DNA of 64,000 nt from JAKVCB01 sp963578605 (GTDB lineage Bacteria; Planctomycetota; Planctomycetia; Pirellulales; Lacipirellulaceae). The position numbers and the translations under genes were made by a program. Location: positions 1-64,000 of the forward strand of contig CAUZEA010000019.1 of assembly GCA_963578605.1 (NCBI GenBank). The letters run 5' to 3'. The notes below the pieces were generated by a model. It worked only from the letters and a program-made list of their open reading frames with translations. It ran no database searches and was not told the DNA's origin. Within the stretch, counting starts at the first letter, position 1. Each line of letters opens with the position of its first letter. Below are positions 9,261 to 18,516 of the stretch, piece by piece.

Positions 9261-12200
9261 ATGTCGATTTCTTCTAGCAGCAATCAACCACTTCACTGCA
9301 ATGCGATCATTGCGATCGCAATGATCGCCTTAGTCGCGCTAACCCTTGATAATCAGGAAGTATGTGCCAGTGACTGGCCAATGTGGCGCTATGACGCTTA
9401 CCGTAGTGCTTCTTCGCCCCACGAGTTGGGCGAGGATCTTCAACTGGCATGGAATCGAAAGTACGTCCCACGGCAACAAGTGTGGGACGATCCGCTTAAC
9501 CACGATTTAATGCCCTACGACAAAGTGCTTGAGCCAATCATTATGGATGGCCGCATGTTTTTTGGGTTCAACGATCGGGACAAAGTCGTAGCGCTCGATA
9601 TTGAAACGGGAAGCCAGTTGTGGGAATTCTTCACCGGGGGCCCAGTGCGACTTCCACCGGTCGGATGGCAGGGGAAAATTTACTTCACCAGTGATGATGG
9701 GTACCTCTATTGCGTTCGTGCCGACGACGGCACGCTGGTGTGGAAGTTCCGCGGTGGACCTTCTGAGCGGAAAGTGATTGGAAACCAACGTATCATTTCG
9801 GCCTGGCCTGCCCGGGGAGGACCAGTCATTCGTGACGGGCAGCTTTATTTCGCCGCGAGCATCTGGCCATTCATGGGTACGTTTATCTATGCACTTGATG
9901 CAAACACGGGTGATGTGATTTGGGTGAACGACTCAACCGGCGCCCAGTATATCGATCAGCCTCATGGCGCACCTGCCTTTGCTGGAGTCGCCCCACAAGG
10001 AGCGCTCGTGGCGACCCGGAACGTGTTGCTGGTGCCGGGCGGGCGAAGTGTGCCCGCCGCCTTCGAGCGAAAGACGGGAAAGTTCCTCAATTTTCATATT
10101 GGAGGCAAGGGAACAGGAGGATCGTTCGTCTGTGCCGACGAACGAAAGATTTACATCCACACTCGACGACGTGGTGTGCGCGTCGGTGATCTCGAAAAAG
10201 GTGATCTGTCCAAGAGTGTGCTCAATGAACCCGTGCTCACTGACAACGGAACGATAAGCTTCAACGGTACACAGCTGAAGGCAACAACAGATTCGCTCGA
10301 CTTCGAGGTCGAAGTTGATGCGTCGGGCGATATCATCCGCGCAGGCCAACGCATCTTTGTTGCAGGCAAGCAAGCAATTCGCGCCGTCGATACCAGCGGT
10401 AACGTGGTTTGGTCGTATCCAGTCAAGGGCGAGATCCTGAGATTGCTGGCAGGTAGTAAAAAGCTGGTGGCGGTAACCCTTGATGGGAAAATCCTCGTCT
10501 TTGGGACTCACACCAAAAGGAAATTACCCATCAAAGAATCAACACCACCCATTGCTGTCGCGGCCGAACAGACTGCAACGATCAATGATCAGGCACGAGA
10601 CATCGTTCAACGCGCTGATGCGGTTGAAGGATATGCATTGTGGTATGGGGTCGACGAAATCCCCTTGTTGAATGCAGTCCTGAACGAGTCACAGCTTCAA
10701 GTGGCAGCGGTTGATACCGATGCAGCTAAAGTTGAACAGCTCCGACGCCAGTTTGATAAGGCTGGGCTCTACGGGCGCCGCGTGTCGATCCACACGAATG
10801 ATCCAATCGCTTTCCAAGCACCACCCTATATTGCCAACCTGGTCGTGATTAGCTCAAGCTTCGCCGCATCGAATATGACCCTCGACCACCTCCGCACGAT
10901 CTACGAATCGGTCCGCCCGTATGGCGGGGCCCTTTGGCTGGCCGTCTCTGAAACCGATAAACCGCGTCTTCTGGACTTCGTCGCTGAGGCGAAGCTGCCC
11001 AGATCGCGAATCGACGGCCAAGGCGAGGGAATTATGATCTTCCGGGAGGGTTCCCTGCCGGACACTGACGATTGGACTCATCAGTACGGCAATATTGCCA
11101 ACACCGTCAAATCGAACGATCGGCGGGTGAAATTGCCCTTAGGTGTGCTGTGGTTTGGCGGAAGTTCCAACATGGATGTGTTGCCTCGTCACGGGCACTC
11201 CCCCCCCGAGCAGGTCATCGGTGGCCACACGTTTGTGGAGGGTATCGACAGCCTCAGCGCCCGAGATACGTACACGGGGCGTGTGATTTGGAAACGAAAG
11301 ATCGAGAACCTGGGAAATTTCGGCGTTTACTATGACAGTTCCTACAAGGACACACCCCTGAGCACGGAATACAACCAGGTCCATATTCCTGGTGCGAATG
11401 GCCGCGGTACGAACTACGTCGCGACCGAGGAAGAAGTTTACGTCGTTGCTGGAAGCAAGTGCAAGGTACTTGACGCAAGAACCGGTGTTACGGTTCGCCA
11501 GATTGAAATGCCACCGGTCGATTCGGATCAGCCCGGCCAGCCCACAGGCGAAGCACCTTTGTGGGGATTCATTGGCATTGTTGATGATATCCTGTTGGGT
11601 GGTTGGGGCTTTGCCAACTACCAGGGCGAAGCACCAGATTCCGCCCCGCGGGAGGGCCTCACGATTCTCGACATGTCCGCGAGCAATGGTTTGGTTGCCT
11701 TCGACCGGCATACCGGTAAGGTACTCTGGCAACAACTGTCACAGTACAGCTTTCTCCACAATGGAATCGTTGCCGGTGCCGGGCGGGTTTATTGCCTCGA
11801 CAAGCTTCCCCGGAGCATCGAAGCTGATCTCCAGAACCGTGGCTTGCTCGACACCCCCATCTATCGGATTGTTGCCTTCGACCTTGAGACTGGCACTCAA
11901 CGCTGGGAAAACCAAGAAAATATCTTCGGGACCTGGTTGAGTTACTCAGAAAAGTACGGTCTCCTGCTTCAAGCTGGAGCTCGGGGAAGTGATCGGTTGA
12001 AAGACGAGGTTGGTGATGGCATGGCAGCCTACCGCAGTGATGACGGTATCGTCGTTTGGCATGATCCTGAGCGAAGTTATTCGGGACCATGCATCCTGCA
12101 CAACGATCTGGTGTTAACCAATGTCAATTCCTATCAGAAGTCCAGTGGAGCTTACAACTTGTTGGATGGCTCGCCCCACCTCGTGGAGAATCCTATCACT

Positions 12201-13619
12201 GGCGTTAAACAGCCCTGGCAAGTTACGCGTAGCTATGGTTGCAATTCTATGGTTGCCAGTGAAAACCTGTTGACGTTTCGTTCGGGTGCAGCCGGATTTT
12301 ACGATCTTGTCGGCCAAAGTGGCACAGGGAACTTGGGCGGATTCAGATCTGGTTGTACTTCCAATCTGATTGCTGCCGGGGGAGTGCTTAACGCGCCCGA
12401 TTACACGCGCACATGTAGTTGTACCTATCAGAATCAGACGTCGTTGGCACTGGTGCACATGCCCGATATTGAAGTATGGACGAATAGCACTTACCAGGTT
12501 CGCAATCGGATCAAACAAGTTGGTATCAATTTCGGTGCTCCCGGCGACCGACTCAGTGGTAACGGTACCTTGTGGGTTGATCATCCAAGTGTTGGTGGTA
12601 CATCACCGCGTATCGGAGTCCAAGTCGAAGGCCCAAACACGACTTACTTCCGACGTCATCAATCGGCAGTTCGTAGCGGACCACTTCCGTGGGTCTCGGC
12701 GTCAGGTGTCCAGAACGCTCAATCCATCACGATTCAACTACCTGGGTTTCCTGCAAAGATCGATCGTCAACGCCATGGGATTTCCGTGACGGCTGATCGC
12801 GACGACGCCGAAGAACGTGCAGATGGTTCCATGTACCTTGACAGTAGCGATCTGGAATTGATTGAGGATGATTCGCCTCAACTTGTCGGAATACGCTTCG
12901 AGAACATCCCACTCAAGCAGGGTAACCAGGTTGTCGAGGCAAGGATTCAGTTTACCGTTGACGAAGTTGGGGATGAACCAACAAACCTGATGATCCATGC
13001 CGAAGCATCTGACAATTCGGAACGATTTAGCGATGAAACTTATGATATTTCGTCTCGAAAAAAGACAACAACTGCTGTTTCATGGGCCCCTGCCCCATGG
13101 ACAACGGTTAAGATAAGCGGCCCTGCCCAGCGCAGCTCCAATTTGGCAGCAATGGTTAACGAAGTTCTTCGTCGTCCAGGATGGAGTGAGGGCAACGCGA
13201 TTGCCTTTATTTTTTCCGGCACAGGAAAACGTACCGCCCACTCAGCTGCTAAGGATTCTGTTTTGGCACCGCGGCTTATCCTGAAGACGCGCAAAGACCT
13301 CGCCAAACAGGAAGTTGACGTAGCAAATCGCTCTGATTCAGACTCGTTTTGGACCGTCCGGCTTTATTTTGCCGAGCCTGACCATGGTGCCCCAGGCGAG
13401 CGCCTCTGCAACATCGCTCTGCAGGGCAAAACGGTGCTGGTCGATTTTGACGTATTGGGCGAGAGCGGAGGTCAGCAACACGGCATTGTCCAGGAGTTTT
13501 CTCATGTTGCTGCGGAAGATTCACTCAGGATCAATTTGAAAACACCACCCGGCCAACGGAGGGGTTCACTGCTCAACGGTGTCGAACTCGTTTTAGAACC
13601 TCAAACAGGGGAACCCTAA
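9261..13619 (+). CDS. Giant secreted PQQ-propeller protein with embedded methyltransferase-like and malectin-like domains
   Basis: This is a 1452-residue exported protein. The signal peptide has core AIIAIAMIALVALTL and ends near residue 36, followed by the usual propeller opening DWPMWRYDAYRSASS. PQQ/pyrrolo-quinoline-type blades (VVALDIETGSQLWEF, YALDANTGDVIWV) fill residues 45-420. Residues about 445-560 resemble a class I SAM methyltransferase (AVDTDAAKVEQLRRQFDKAG), but the glycine-rich motif I is replaced by WYGVDEIPLL, so it may be inactive. A second propeller section runs to about 1170 (LVAFDRHTGKVLWQQ). A beta-sandwich of a type seen in marine secreted proteins follows (RPGWSEGNAIAFIFSGTG), then a malectin-like end (FWTVRLYFAEPDHGAPGERL). 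Function is unknown; PQQ need not be bound. Confidence 0.85.
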   Translation: MSISSSSNQPLHCNAIIAIAMIALVALTLDNQEVCASDWPMWRYDAYRSASSPHELGEDLQLAWNRKYVPRQQVWDDPLNHDLMPYDKVLEPIIMDGRMFFGFNDRDKVVALDIETGSQLWEFFTGGPVRLPPVGWQGKIYFTSDDGYLYCVRADDGTLVWKFRGGPSERKVIGNQRIISAWPARGGPVIRDGQLYFAASIWPFMGTFIYALDANTGDVIWVNDSTGAQYIDQPHGAPAFAGVAPQGALVATRNVLLVPGGRSVPAAFERKTGKFLNFHIGGKGTGGSFVCADERKIYIHTRRRGVRVGDLEKGDLSKSVLNEPVLTDNGTISFNGTQLKATTDSLDFEVEVDASGDIIRAGQRIFVAGKQAIRAVDTSGNVVWSYPVKGEILRLLAGSKKLVAVTLDGKILVFGTHTKRKLPIKESTPPIAVAAEQTATINDQARDIVQRADAVEGYALWYGVDEIPLLNAVLNESQLQVAAVDTDAAKVEQLRRQFDKAGLYGRRVSIHTNDPIAFQAPPYIANLVVISSSFAASNMTLDHLRTIYESVRPYGGALWLAVSETDKPRLLDFVAEAKLPRSRIDGQGEGIMIFREGSLPDTDDWTHQYGNIANTVKSNDRRVKLPLGVLWFGGSSNMDVLPRHGHSPPEQVIGGHTFVEGIDSLSARDTYTGRVIWKRKIENLGNFGVYYDSSYKDTPLSTEYNQVHIPGANGRGTNYVATEEEVYVVAGSKCKVLDARTGVTVRQIEMPPVDSDQPGQPTGEAPLWGFIGIVDDILLGGWGFANYQGEAPDSAPREGLTILDMSASNGLVAFDRHTGKVLWQQLSQYSFLHNGIVAGAGRVYCLDKLPRSIEADLQNRGLLDTPIYRIVAFDLETGTQRWENQENIFGTWLSYSEKYGLLLQAGARGSDRLKDEVGDGMAAYRSDDGIVVWHDPERSYSGPCILHNDLVLTNVNSYQKSSGAYNLLDGSPHLVENPITGVKQPWQVTRSYGCNSMVASENLLTFRSGAAGFYDLVGQSGTGNLGGFRSGCTSNLIAAGGVLNAPDYTRTCSCTYQNQTSLALVHMPDIEVWTNSTYQVRNRIKQVGINFGAPGDRLSGNGTLWVDHPSVGGTSPRIGVQVEGPNTTYFRRHQSAVRSGPLPWVSASGVQNAQSITIQLPGFPAKIDRQRHGISVTADRDDAEERADGSMYLDSSDLELIEDDSPQLVGIRFENIPLKQGNQVVEARIQFTVDEVGDEPTNLMIHAEASDNSERFSDETYDISSRKKTTTAVSWAPAPWTTVKISGPAQRSSNLAAMVNEVLRRPGWSEGNAIAFIFSGTGKRTAHSAAKDSVLAPRLILKTRKDLAKQEVDVANRSDSDSFWTVRLYFAEPDHGAPGERLCNIALQGKTVLVDFDVLGESGGQQHGIVQEFSHVAAEDSLRINLKTPPGQRRGSLLNGVELVLEPQTGEP

Positions 13620-13675
13620 ACGGGTAGATCCGCCTCTCGGCGAAAAGACCTTGATGGCAAGGCAAGGCTTTGACC

Positions 13676-13702
13676 GGTCACGCAATTGATCTGTTCGTGA
13701 CC
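13676..13702 (+). terminator. Weak candidate terminator after the PQQ giant
   Basis: GGTCACG and CGTGACC form a perfect 7-bp stem around a 13-base loop, 56 bases after the stop codon, followed only by CTTTCG. The loop is long and the T-run poor, so this is a weak call. It lies between two convergent genes. Confidence 0.3.
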
Positions 13703-13879
13703 TTTCGCCCAGACTCGTGAATGCCGTGTCGCCGATACCCGGCAAACGGGACAGCGACTGGGGTGATGCCTGGATGCCTCTGTTGGACCCGCTCAACTGT
13801 GGGATCGTAGCAGCCTTTCTTTACTGAGCGTTGCGACTGGAAACCGGCGGTGGCCCCGGAGAAAAGACGGAAGCAGCTT

Positions 13880-14821
13880 CTAAAGCGTTAGATTTCTTGA
13901 TCCCCAAACGCGCGTAACCACTAACACGGTTACAGCGGCGATGATCATGATAAAGGAAACAGCCACAGCCGCTTCCAAGTCACCCACACTTAACTCCAGG
14001 AAAACCGTGGTCGACAGGACTTCAGTTTTCCCGCGGGTCGCCCCGGCAAAAACCAGTAACGGGCCAAATTCACCCAAGGCACGTGCCCAGGCCAGTGTTG
14101 CAGCGGTCAACATTCCCTTACCCGTTTCTGGCAAAACGACACGTCCAAAGGCCTGGACTCGACTGCAACCGAGTGTTAAAGCCACTTGCTCGCGGCGCGA
14201 ATCAATTTGATCAAATGTCGCGCGCATCGTACGCACTGCAAAAGCACAAGCGACGACAAATTGGGCAAGAATAACGCCAGGGACTTCGTAGACGACCGCC
14301 TTGCGAAATGAAGCGGGCATGTACTGAAATAGAATCAGCAAACTGAGCCCAACCACCAGTGGTGGTAACAGGATAGGGATATCGAGCAAGGCGTCGACAA
14401 AATTTCTGCCCCAGAATCGATGCCGGGAAAGCAGGTATCCAACAGGCACCGCAACCCACAAGGATAAAATAGTTACGATTGTGCACGACACCAGGCTCAA
14501 CCAGATGGAACGGCGGATGTCTTCATTCGCCAGGGCTGCGCCCAGCGGGTTGTTGACAAAAATGGCCAGGAAAGGGTGCTGCTGGGTCCAGGCGGGATCG
14601 AGTATACACTCGTCAGCCCCGCGAATCATATAGGCAGCATCGGCGATGAGCATTGCCACGATCAGCAGCAAATACATACCACCGATCGCCGAAAAGACCA
14701 GATAAAACAGTACATCGGAACCTACTTGATGTGATTTTAACCTGCTGAGACCGGATTCCTCTCCAGAAGGATCATTCGGAGCCACCGAACCATGGTCAGA
14801 TTGTGGGAGGGGTTTCACCAT
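13880..14821 (-). CDS. Molybdate/tungstate-type ABC transporter permease
   Basis: This 313-residue inner-membrane permease has about six hydrophobic helices, beginning with VLFYLVFSAIGGMYLLLIV. The cytoplasmic loop that docks with the ATPase is recognisable in TLGCSRVQAFGRVVLPETG and in ARALGEFGPLLVF, which matches the RALGEFG signature of ModB/CysT/WtpB oxyanion permeases. It is the last gene of a minus-strand operon and starts 2 bases after the substrate-binding protein's stop, implying translational coupling. Oxyanion identity cannot be read from the permease; the AOR gene nearby favours tungstate. Confidence 0.88.
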   Translation of the reverse strand: MVKPLPQSDHGSVAPNDPSGEESGLSRLKSHQVGSDVLFYLVFSAIGGMYLLLIVAMLIADAAYMIRGADECILDPAWTQQHPFLAIFVNNPLGAALANEDIRRSIWLSLVSCTIVTILSLWVAVPVGYLLSRHRFWGRNFVDALLDIPILLPPLVVGLSLLILFQYMPASFRKAVVYEVPGVILAQFVVACAFAVRTMRATFDQIDSRREQVALTLGCSRVQAFGRVVLPETGKGMLTAATLAWARALGEFGPLLVFAGATRGKTEVLSTTVFLELSVGDLEAAVAVSFIMIIAAVTVLVVTRVWGSRNLTL

Positions 14822-14823
14822 CT

Positions 14824-16569
14824 CTATGGCAGGGCCTCTGGCTGAGATCGGCTGGTTGGCTGCTGATCCGAACGTTTCGATTCAGACCTGGGTTTTTGAA
14901 ACTGCCATCCAAAACCGGCTGCCTCGAATTGTTCCCGCGAACTGGAAATTGCTGCTTGCAAACGTTTGCTGAGCTGTTTGTGCTTGCTGACTCTGGCAAC
15001 TCCGTAAGGCTGCACGGCACGGGCCAGCGCCGAGTCGACCCTGATGAAATCGACTTTGTTTTGTTCGGCAAGTGCATCAGTTTCGTAGGCAAGCGTGGCA
15101 TCGGCGGATCCAGTCGTAATACTGGGAACCAAGAGCGCCGAAGAGGTCGTTTGCGAAACGACATTATCCTGCAAAACCTGTTCATAAATCCCTGCCGACT
15201 TGAGCAACCGCTGGCTTAGAACGCCGATCGTACATTGTTCCGCCTGACCAAGGACGACGCGAATTCCAGGTTTCGCTAAGTCGGCAAGATTCCGAATTCC
15301 TTTTGGATTACCCTCGGCAACCAGGATCCCGATGTTGGCATAGGAAATGTCGACGGCATCCTGAAAAAGTTCAGCAACCGTGTCGAGATAGTATCTGTCG
15401 CAGGCCATGAAGGCGTCCGGAAAGTCTCCCAAATGATCTTGAGATACAGCCCGCATTTGTGCGGTGAGGATGCCACAGCCGTTGTAAATCGTATTGATCT
15501 CGACTCCCTCTCGTTCGGAAAAATCGCGCAGTATTGGCTCAAGTGCACGGCGATTGATTGCTCCGGCGTAAAAGGTCAGCTCGGGAACCTCTGCCCAATC
15601 ATCGCTCTGAACCGGCTTGTACCCCATTCGCTCGAAAACGGGCAAACCGCGATCGCTAGCCGTCAAATAACGCGCGAAGTGCAACGCCTCGGAAGGTCGT
15701 TCACAAGAGGTCAAAATACCGATTGCAACTTCAACACTGCCCAGCGACTGTGCCCGGTCGTCGATGACTTCAATGTCGGGATACTGCGCGGCAACGCTAT
15801 CCCACAGTACACCCGCATCAATGCTTCCCAGTTTGATATCGTTGGCAACATCGTTGACCGTCGGCTTGAAGACACCTGTCTCGCGTACGTGAGACTCGAG
15901 TACTTCCCATTTGCCAAGCCTTTGTAACGCCTGTCGGACGGTTTTTCCGATGGCTGCCTGATCCGGATTCCCAAGGGCAACTCTCACGTCGTCGCGCAGG
16001 AGGTCGTCTAGCGATTGAAGTTTTTGGGGATTTCCTTGAGGAACGCAAATGACGGCTGACATCGTTGCAATTGGAATAATTTCCGCCACAAGTCCGTCGG
16101 CTGCCGCCAGTTCGAGATAACTCATATCGGCGGCAAGATAGAGGTCGCCTACACGACTCACCTTAATTTGACTTAGCAGCGTGTTGGAACCTCCGTATTG
16201 CAGGCGAACGCGAACGTTGTATTCGCGCTGGTACATGGCGGAAATTTCTTCGACAGGTTGCCGCATCCCTGCCGCGCAGTACATGAACAATTCGTCACTT
16301 CTTTCACCTGTCAGCCGATTCGTGTCACTGCCTGGCAGCAAAAGTATCAAGAGCAACAACGCAGCAAGCGACACGACCGAGAACAACAAGAGGGGATTGG
16401 CAACACCAGCCCGCATCCCGTGAAATCGGAACAAACCGTCAATACGACAGGCAGGTGGCTTACAATCGCGGTTCATGGTAACGCTGTTGTTCATCGCCTG
16501 GACTCGCCGCGTGGGTGGTCGGGTCGTTGTATTCCTATCCCGCAACGGTATTGATTTGTGAACAGACAT
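14824..16569 (-). CDS. Tandem-duplicated ModA-like substrate-binding protein, membrane-anchored
   Basis: This 581-residue protein contains two consecutive ModA-type periplasmic binding folds in one chain, where the family normally has one of about 250 residues. After a polar leader it has a membrane anchor (PLLLFSVVSLAALLLLILLL, residues 59-78). Domain 1 spans about 95-320 (MYCAAGMRQPVEEIS, YGGSNTLLSQI, DLYLAADMSY). Domain 2 spans about 328-545 (LTFYAGAINRRALEPIL, YNGCGILTAQM, DAFMACDRYYL). The annotated start at 16569 overlaps the upstream adenylyltransferase by 35 bases; Met26 (16494) or Met32 (16476) would avoid most of it and keep the anchor. The last about 25 residues are polar and basic. 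It probably captures molybdate or tungstate for the adjacent permease. Confidence 0.85.
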   Translation of the reverse strand: MSVHKSIPLRDRNTTTRPPTRRVQAMNNSVTMNRDCKPPACRIDGLFRFHGMRAGVANPLLLFSVVSLAALLLLILLLPGSDTNRLTGERSDELFMYCAAGMRQPVEEISAMYQREYNVRVRLQYGGSNTLLSQIKVSRVGDLYLAADMSYLELAAADGLVAEIIPIATMSAVICVPQGNPQKLQSLDDLLRDDVRVALGNPDQAAIGKTVRQALQRLGKWEVLESHVRETGVFKPTVNDVANDIKLGSIDAGVLWDSVAAQYPDIEVIDDRAQSLGSVEVAIGILTSCERPSEALHFARYLTASDRGLPVFERMGYKPVQSDDWAEVPELTFYAGAINRRALEPILRDFSEREGVEINTIYNGCGILTAQMRAVSQDHLGDFPDAFMACDRYYLDTVAELFQDAVDISYANIGILVAEGNPKGIRNLADLAKPGIRVVLGQAEQCTIGVLSQRLLKSAGIYEQVLQDNVVSQTTSSALLVPSITTGSADATLAYETDALAEQNKVDFIRVDSALARAVQPYGVARVSKHKQLSKRLQAAISSSREQFEAAGFGWQFQKPRSESKRSDQQPTSRSQPEALP

Positions 16570-17302
16570 CGCAATTCGGATCTTTGTTCAGCTGTAACGT
16601 GCGGAATGTCATCGACCGCAAGTCGCAAACCAGTAGTTTACCACTAAGTGTTTGTCCGAAACCGGCAATCAGCTTGATCGCCTCCATGGCTCCCAAGCAT
16701 CCGATGGTTCCCGAAACGGCACCGAACACTGGAAATTCTCGTTTCCAGTCAGGAGGGGTGTCAGGATAAAGACAATTCAGACAGGGAGTTTTTCCGGGAA
16801 TGATCGTTGTAAGCTGTGCCTCTAAATCGTACATCGCACATTCGACAAGTGGTTTGTGCATCTTCACGGCCTGGCGGTTGAGCGCGAAGCGTTCCTCAAA
16901 CAGGGGAGCACAGTCGACTACCAGATCAACCTGTTCGACAAGTTCTTGAACATTACGATCATTCACATTTTCGGGAACGGCATCAATGATCGTCTGCGGT
17001 TTGAATTCTTCCAATCGCCGTTTAGCTACCTCAACGCGTGATTGACCCACCGCCCCATAGTTCATAAGAAGTTGACGATTCAGATCCGAGAACTGAATGT
17101 TCCCTTCATGCGCAAGAATCAACCTGCCCACACCAGCGGCCACCAACTCGTACGCCACAACACTCCCGAGCCCGCCACAGCGGCTTACCAGGACGGTGGC
17201 CTGTTTCAGTCGCTGTTGCCCAACCTCTCCAAAATCGTCGACCCACATTTGCCATTGGTGAATCGCACGATCTTCGTCGGTAAGTTCGCGTGCCGAATGC
17301 AT
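16535..17302 (-). CDS. MoeB/ThiF-family adenylyltransferase
   Basis: This 255-residue E1-like enzyme should adenylate the C-terminal Gly-Gly of a MoaD/ThiS carrier so that sulfur can be loaded for pterin dithiolene synthesis. The nucleotide loop reads VLVSRCGGLGSVVAYELVAA, where family members usually have GAGGLGS; Arg replaces the first Gly. The DLNRQLLM motif, a hallmark of the family, follows. Two CxxC pairs (CLNC and CDVC) form the structural zinc site. The gene lies 43 bases after the MoaD-like gene, its natural partner, inside an oxyanion-transporter operon. A role in tungsten-pterin rather than molybdenum-pterin assembly is inferred from the context. Thiamine or cysteine sulfur transfer remains possible. 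Confidence 0.88.
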   Translation of the reverse strand: MHSARELTDEDRAIHQWQMWVDDFGEVGQQRLKQATVLVSRCGGLGSVVAYELVAAGVGRLILAHEGNIQFSDLNRQLLMNYGAVGQSRVEVAKRRLEEFKPQTIIDAVPENVNDRNVQELVEQVDLVVDCAPLFEERFALNRQAVKMHKPLVECAMYDLEAQLTTIIPGKTPCLNCLYPDTPPDWKREFPVFGAVSGTIGCLGAMEAIKLIAGFGQTLSGKLLVCDLRSMTFRTLQLNKDPNCDVCSQINTVAG

Positions 17303-17345
17303 GGGAGTAAAAAGATGGGCTCAGAGGTTGAGAGGAGAAACGGGT

Positions 17346-17621
17346 TCAGCCGCCACTGATGGCTGCAAAAATGGTGACTTCATCACCTTCGACTAACTTG
17401 ATCGAATCATCCAGATTGGTCTGGCGATCGCCAACGAAGAGCAGAATGGACGGGCGCAGCCGCGCACCATCGAACACAAATTCCGCAAACACTTTTGGGT
17501 GACGGGTCGCAAGTTCTTTCATAAGGGTGGCCATAGTGCAGTCGGTGGAAACCTCTGGCTCCTCACTCGCAATGCCAAGTGCCGCCTTGACTTGGGTTGT
17601 GTAAACAACTCGAACCTTCAT
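17346..17621 (-). CDS. MoaD/ThiS-family sulfur-carrier protein
   Basis: This small 91-residue beta-grasp protein ends in the essential Gly-Gly (FAAISGG), the site of adenylation and thiocarboxylation. The C-terminal strand VEGDEVTIFAAISGG is typical of MoaD. It sits 28 bases downstream of the ABC ATPase and 43 bases upstream of the MoeB-like enzyme, so substrate and activating enzyme are co-transcribed. No MoaE (the partner in molybdopterin synthase) is in the window. A second, distinct carrier of this family lies at 25475-25741. Confidence 0.9.
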   Translation of the reverse strand: MKVRVVYTTQVKAALGIASEEPEVSTDCTMATLMKELATRHPKVFAEFVFDGARLRPSILLFVGDRQTNLDDSIKLVEGDEVTIFAAISGG

Positions 17622-17649
17622 GGTGAAACAAATCTCTTATCCAGGAAGC

Positions 17650-18327
17650 CTAGTTCGTGATTGCAGAACCAAAGTGACCTGGTCGTGACTCGCTGCTGCT
17701 GTTGGCGTGGACGACTCGACCATTCTCAAGCACAAACTTACAGTCCGCCAGCCTTCGTGCTTCATGAGTACTGTGGGTAACGTGCAGCGTGGTAACCTGG
17801 GTAGCATGTTGCACGTCCTTGAGCAGTTCGTACATTTGGTCCCGTGTCGAGTCATCCAGTGCCGAGAGAGGCTCATCGAGCAGCAAAATTGCCGGCCCAA
17901 AGGCCAAAGCTCGACCCAGGGCCACACGTTGGGCTTCTCCCCCACTGAGGTTTACAGGCCTTCGATCAAGCAAGTGCGAGATGGAAAGCAGTTCGGCCAA
18001 CTCGTTCACACGTTCAGTAATTTTTGGTGAGGCCCAATTTCGAACTTCCAAAGAAAGCGAAAGATTTTCCCGTACCTTCATCGTCGGAAACAAGGCACCG
18101 TCCTGGGGAACATAGCCGATGTTTCTTTTGGCGACTCTGCGAGTTGTAACTTCTTCACCGGCCAGCCAGATGCTCCCACCGTCGATGCGCCGCAGCCCAC
18201 ACAGGCATTCCAACAACGTGGTTTTTCCACTGCCGGTCTTTCCCATCAGCACCCCGTAGTACCCACTGGGGATTTCCAGCGATACACCATCGAGGCAAAA
18301 AGTTTTCAAATCTTTAATGCGGATCAT
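17650..18327 (-). CDS. Molybdate/tungstate-type ABC transporter ATP-binding protein
   Basis: This 225-residue ABC ATPase powers the permease encoded downstream. It has Walker A GKTGSGKTT at residues 29-37, Q-loop YVPQDGALFP, signature LSGGEAQR near 128, Walker B ILLLDEPLSALDD near 150, and the H-loop His in LHVTHS. It is short, lacking the C-terminal regulatory MOP/TOBE domain of ModC; in this it resembles the compact ATPases of tungstate-type systems. It is the first gene of the operon ATPase - MoaD - MoeB - binding protein - permease. The upstream gap to the next gene is long, so a promoter probably lies there, but no clear -35/-10 pair was found. Confidence 0.9.
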   Translation of the reverse strand: MIRIKDLKTFCLDGVSLEIPSGYYGVLMGKTGSGKTTLLECLCGLRRIDGGSIWLAGEEVTTRRVAKRNIGYVPQDGALFPTMKVRENLSLSLEVRNWASPKITERVNELAELLSISHLLDRRPVNLSGGEAQRVALGRALAFGPAILLLDEPLSALDDSTRDQMYELLKDVQHATQVTTLHVTHSTHEARRLADCKFVLENGRVVHANSSSESRPGHFGSAITN

Positions 18328-18414
18328 AAACTATTCCCAGTCATGATTGTAACCGGACCATCACGAATTGGTCTACCTGGCAACAATCCTTTTACCGCTC
18401 CCCCCTCCGCACCA

Positions 18415-18448
18415 CCAAGATCAACAAATCGCCAAGATCAACCATACG
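18415..18448. repeat. Imperfect tandem duplication, 17-bp unit x2
   Basis: Two adjacent 17-base units (18415-18431 and 18432-18448) share their first 11 bases, CCAAGATCAAC, and then diverge. They lie upstream of the ABC ATPase gene, between it and the decayed gene. This is one of a series of short tandem duplications in gaps of this window. Confidence 0.6.
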
Positions 18449-18516
18449 CATCGTAAATCAAGAAGGAAACATGCTGGACGACTTCCCCATCTTTCGCAGA
18501 CCCGTTTGGGCAACTA

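Noticed and set aside
18328..18514. Molybdenum/tungsten cofactor riboswitch upstream of the ABC operon
   Set aside because: I looked for a structured leader upstream of 18327 and could not make a convincing fold by eye; a covariance-model search would be decisive.
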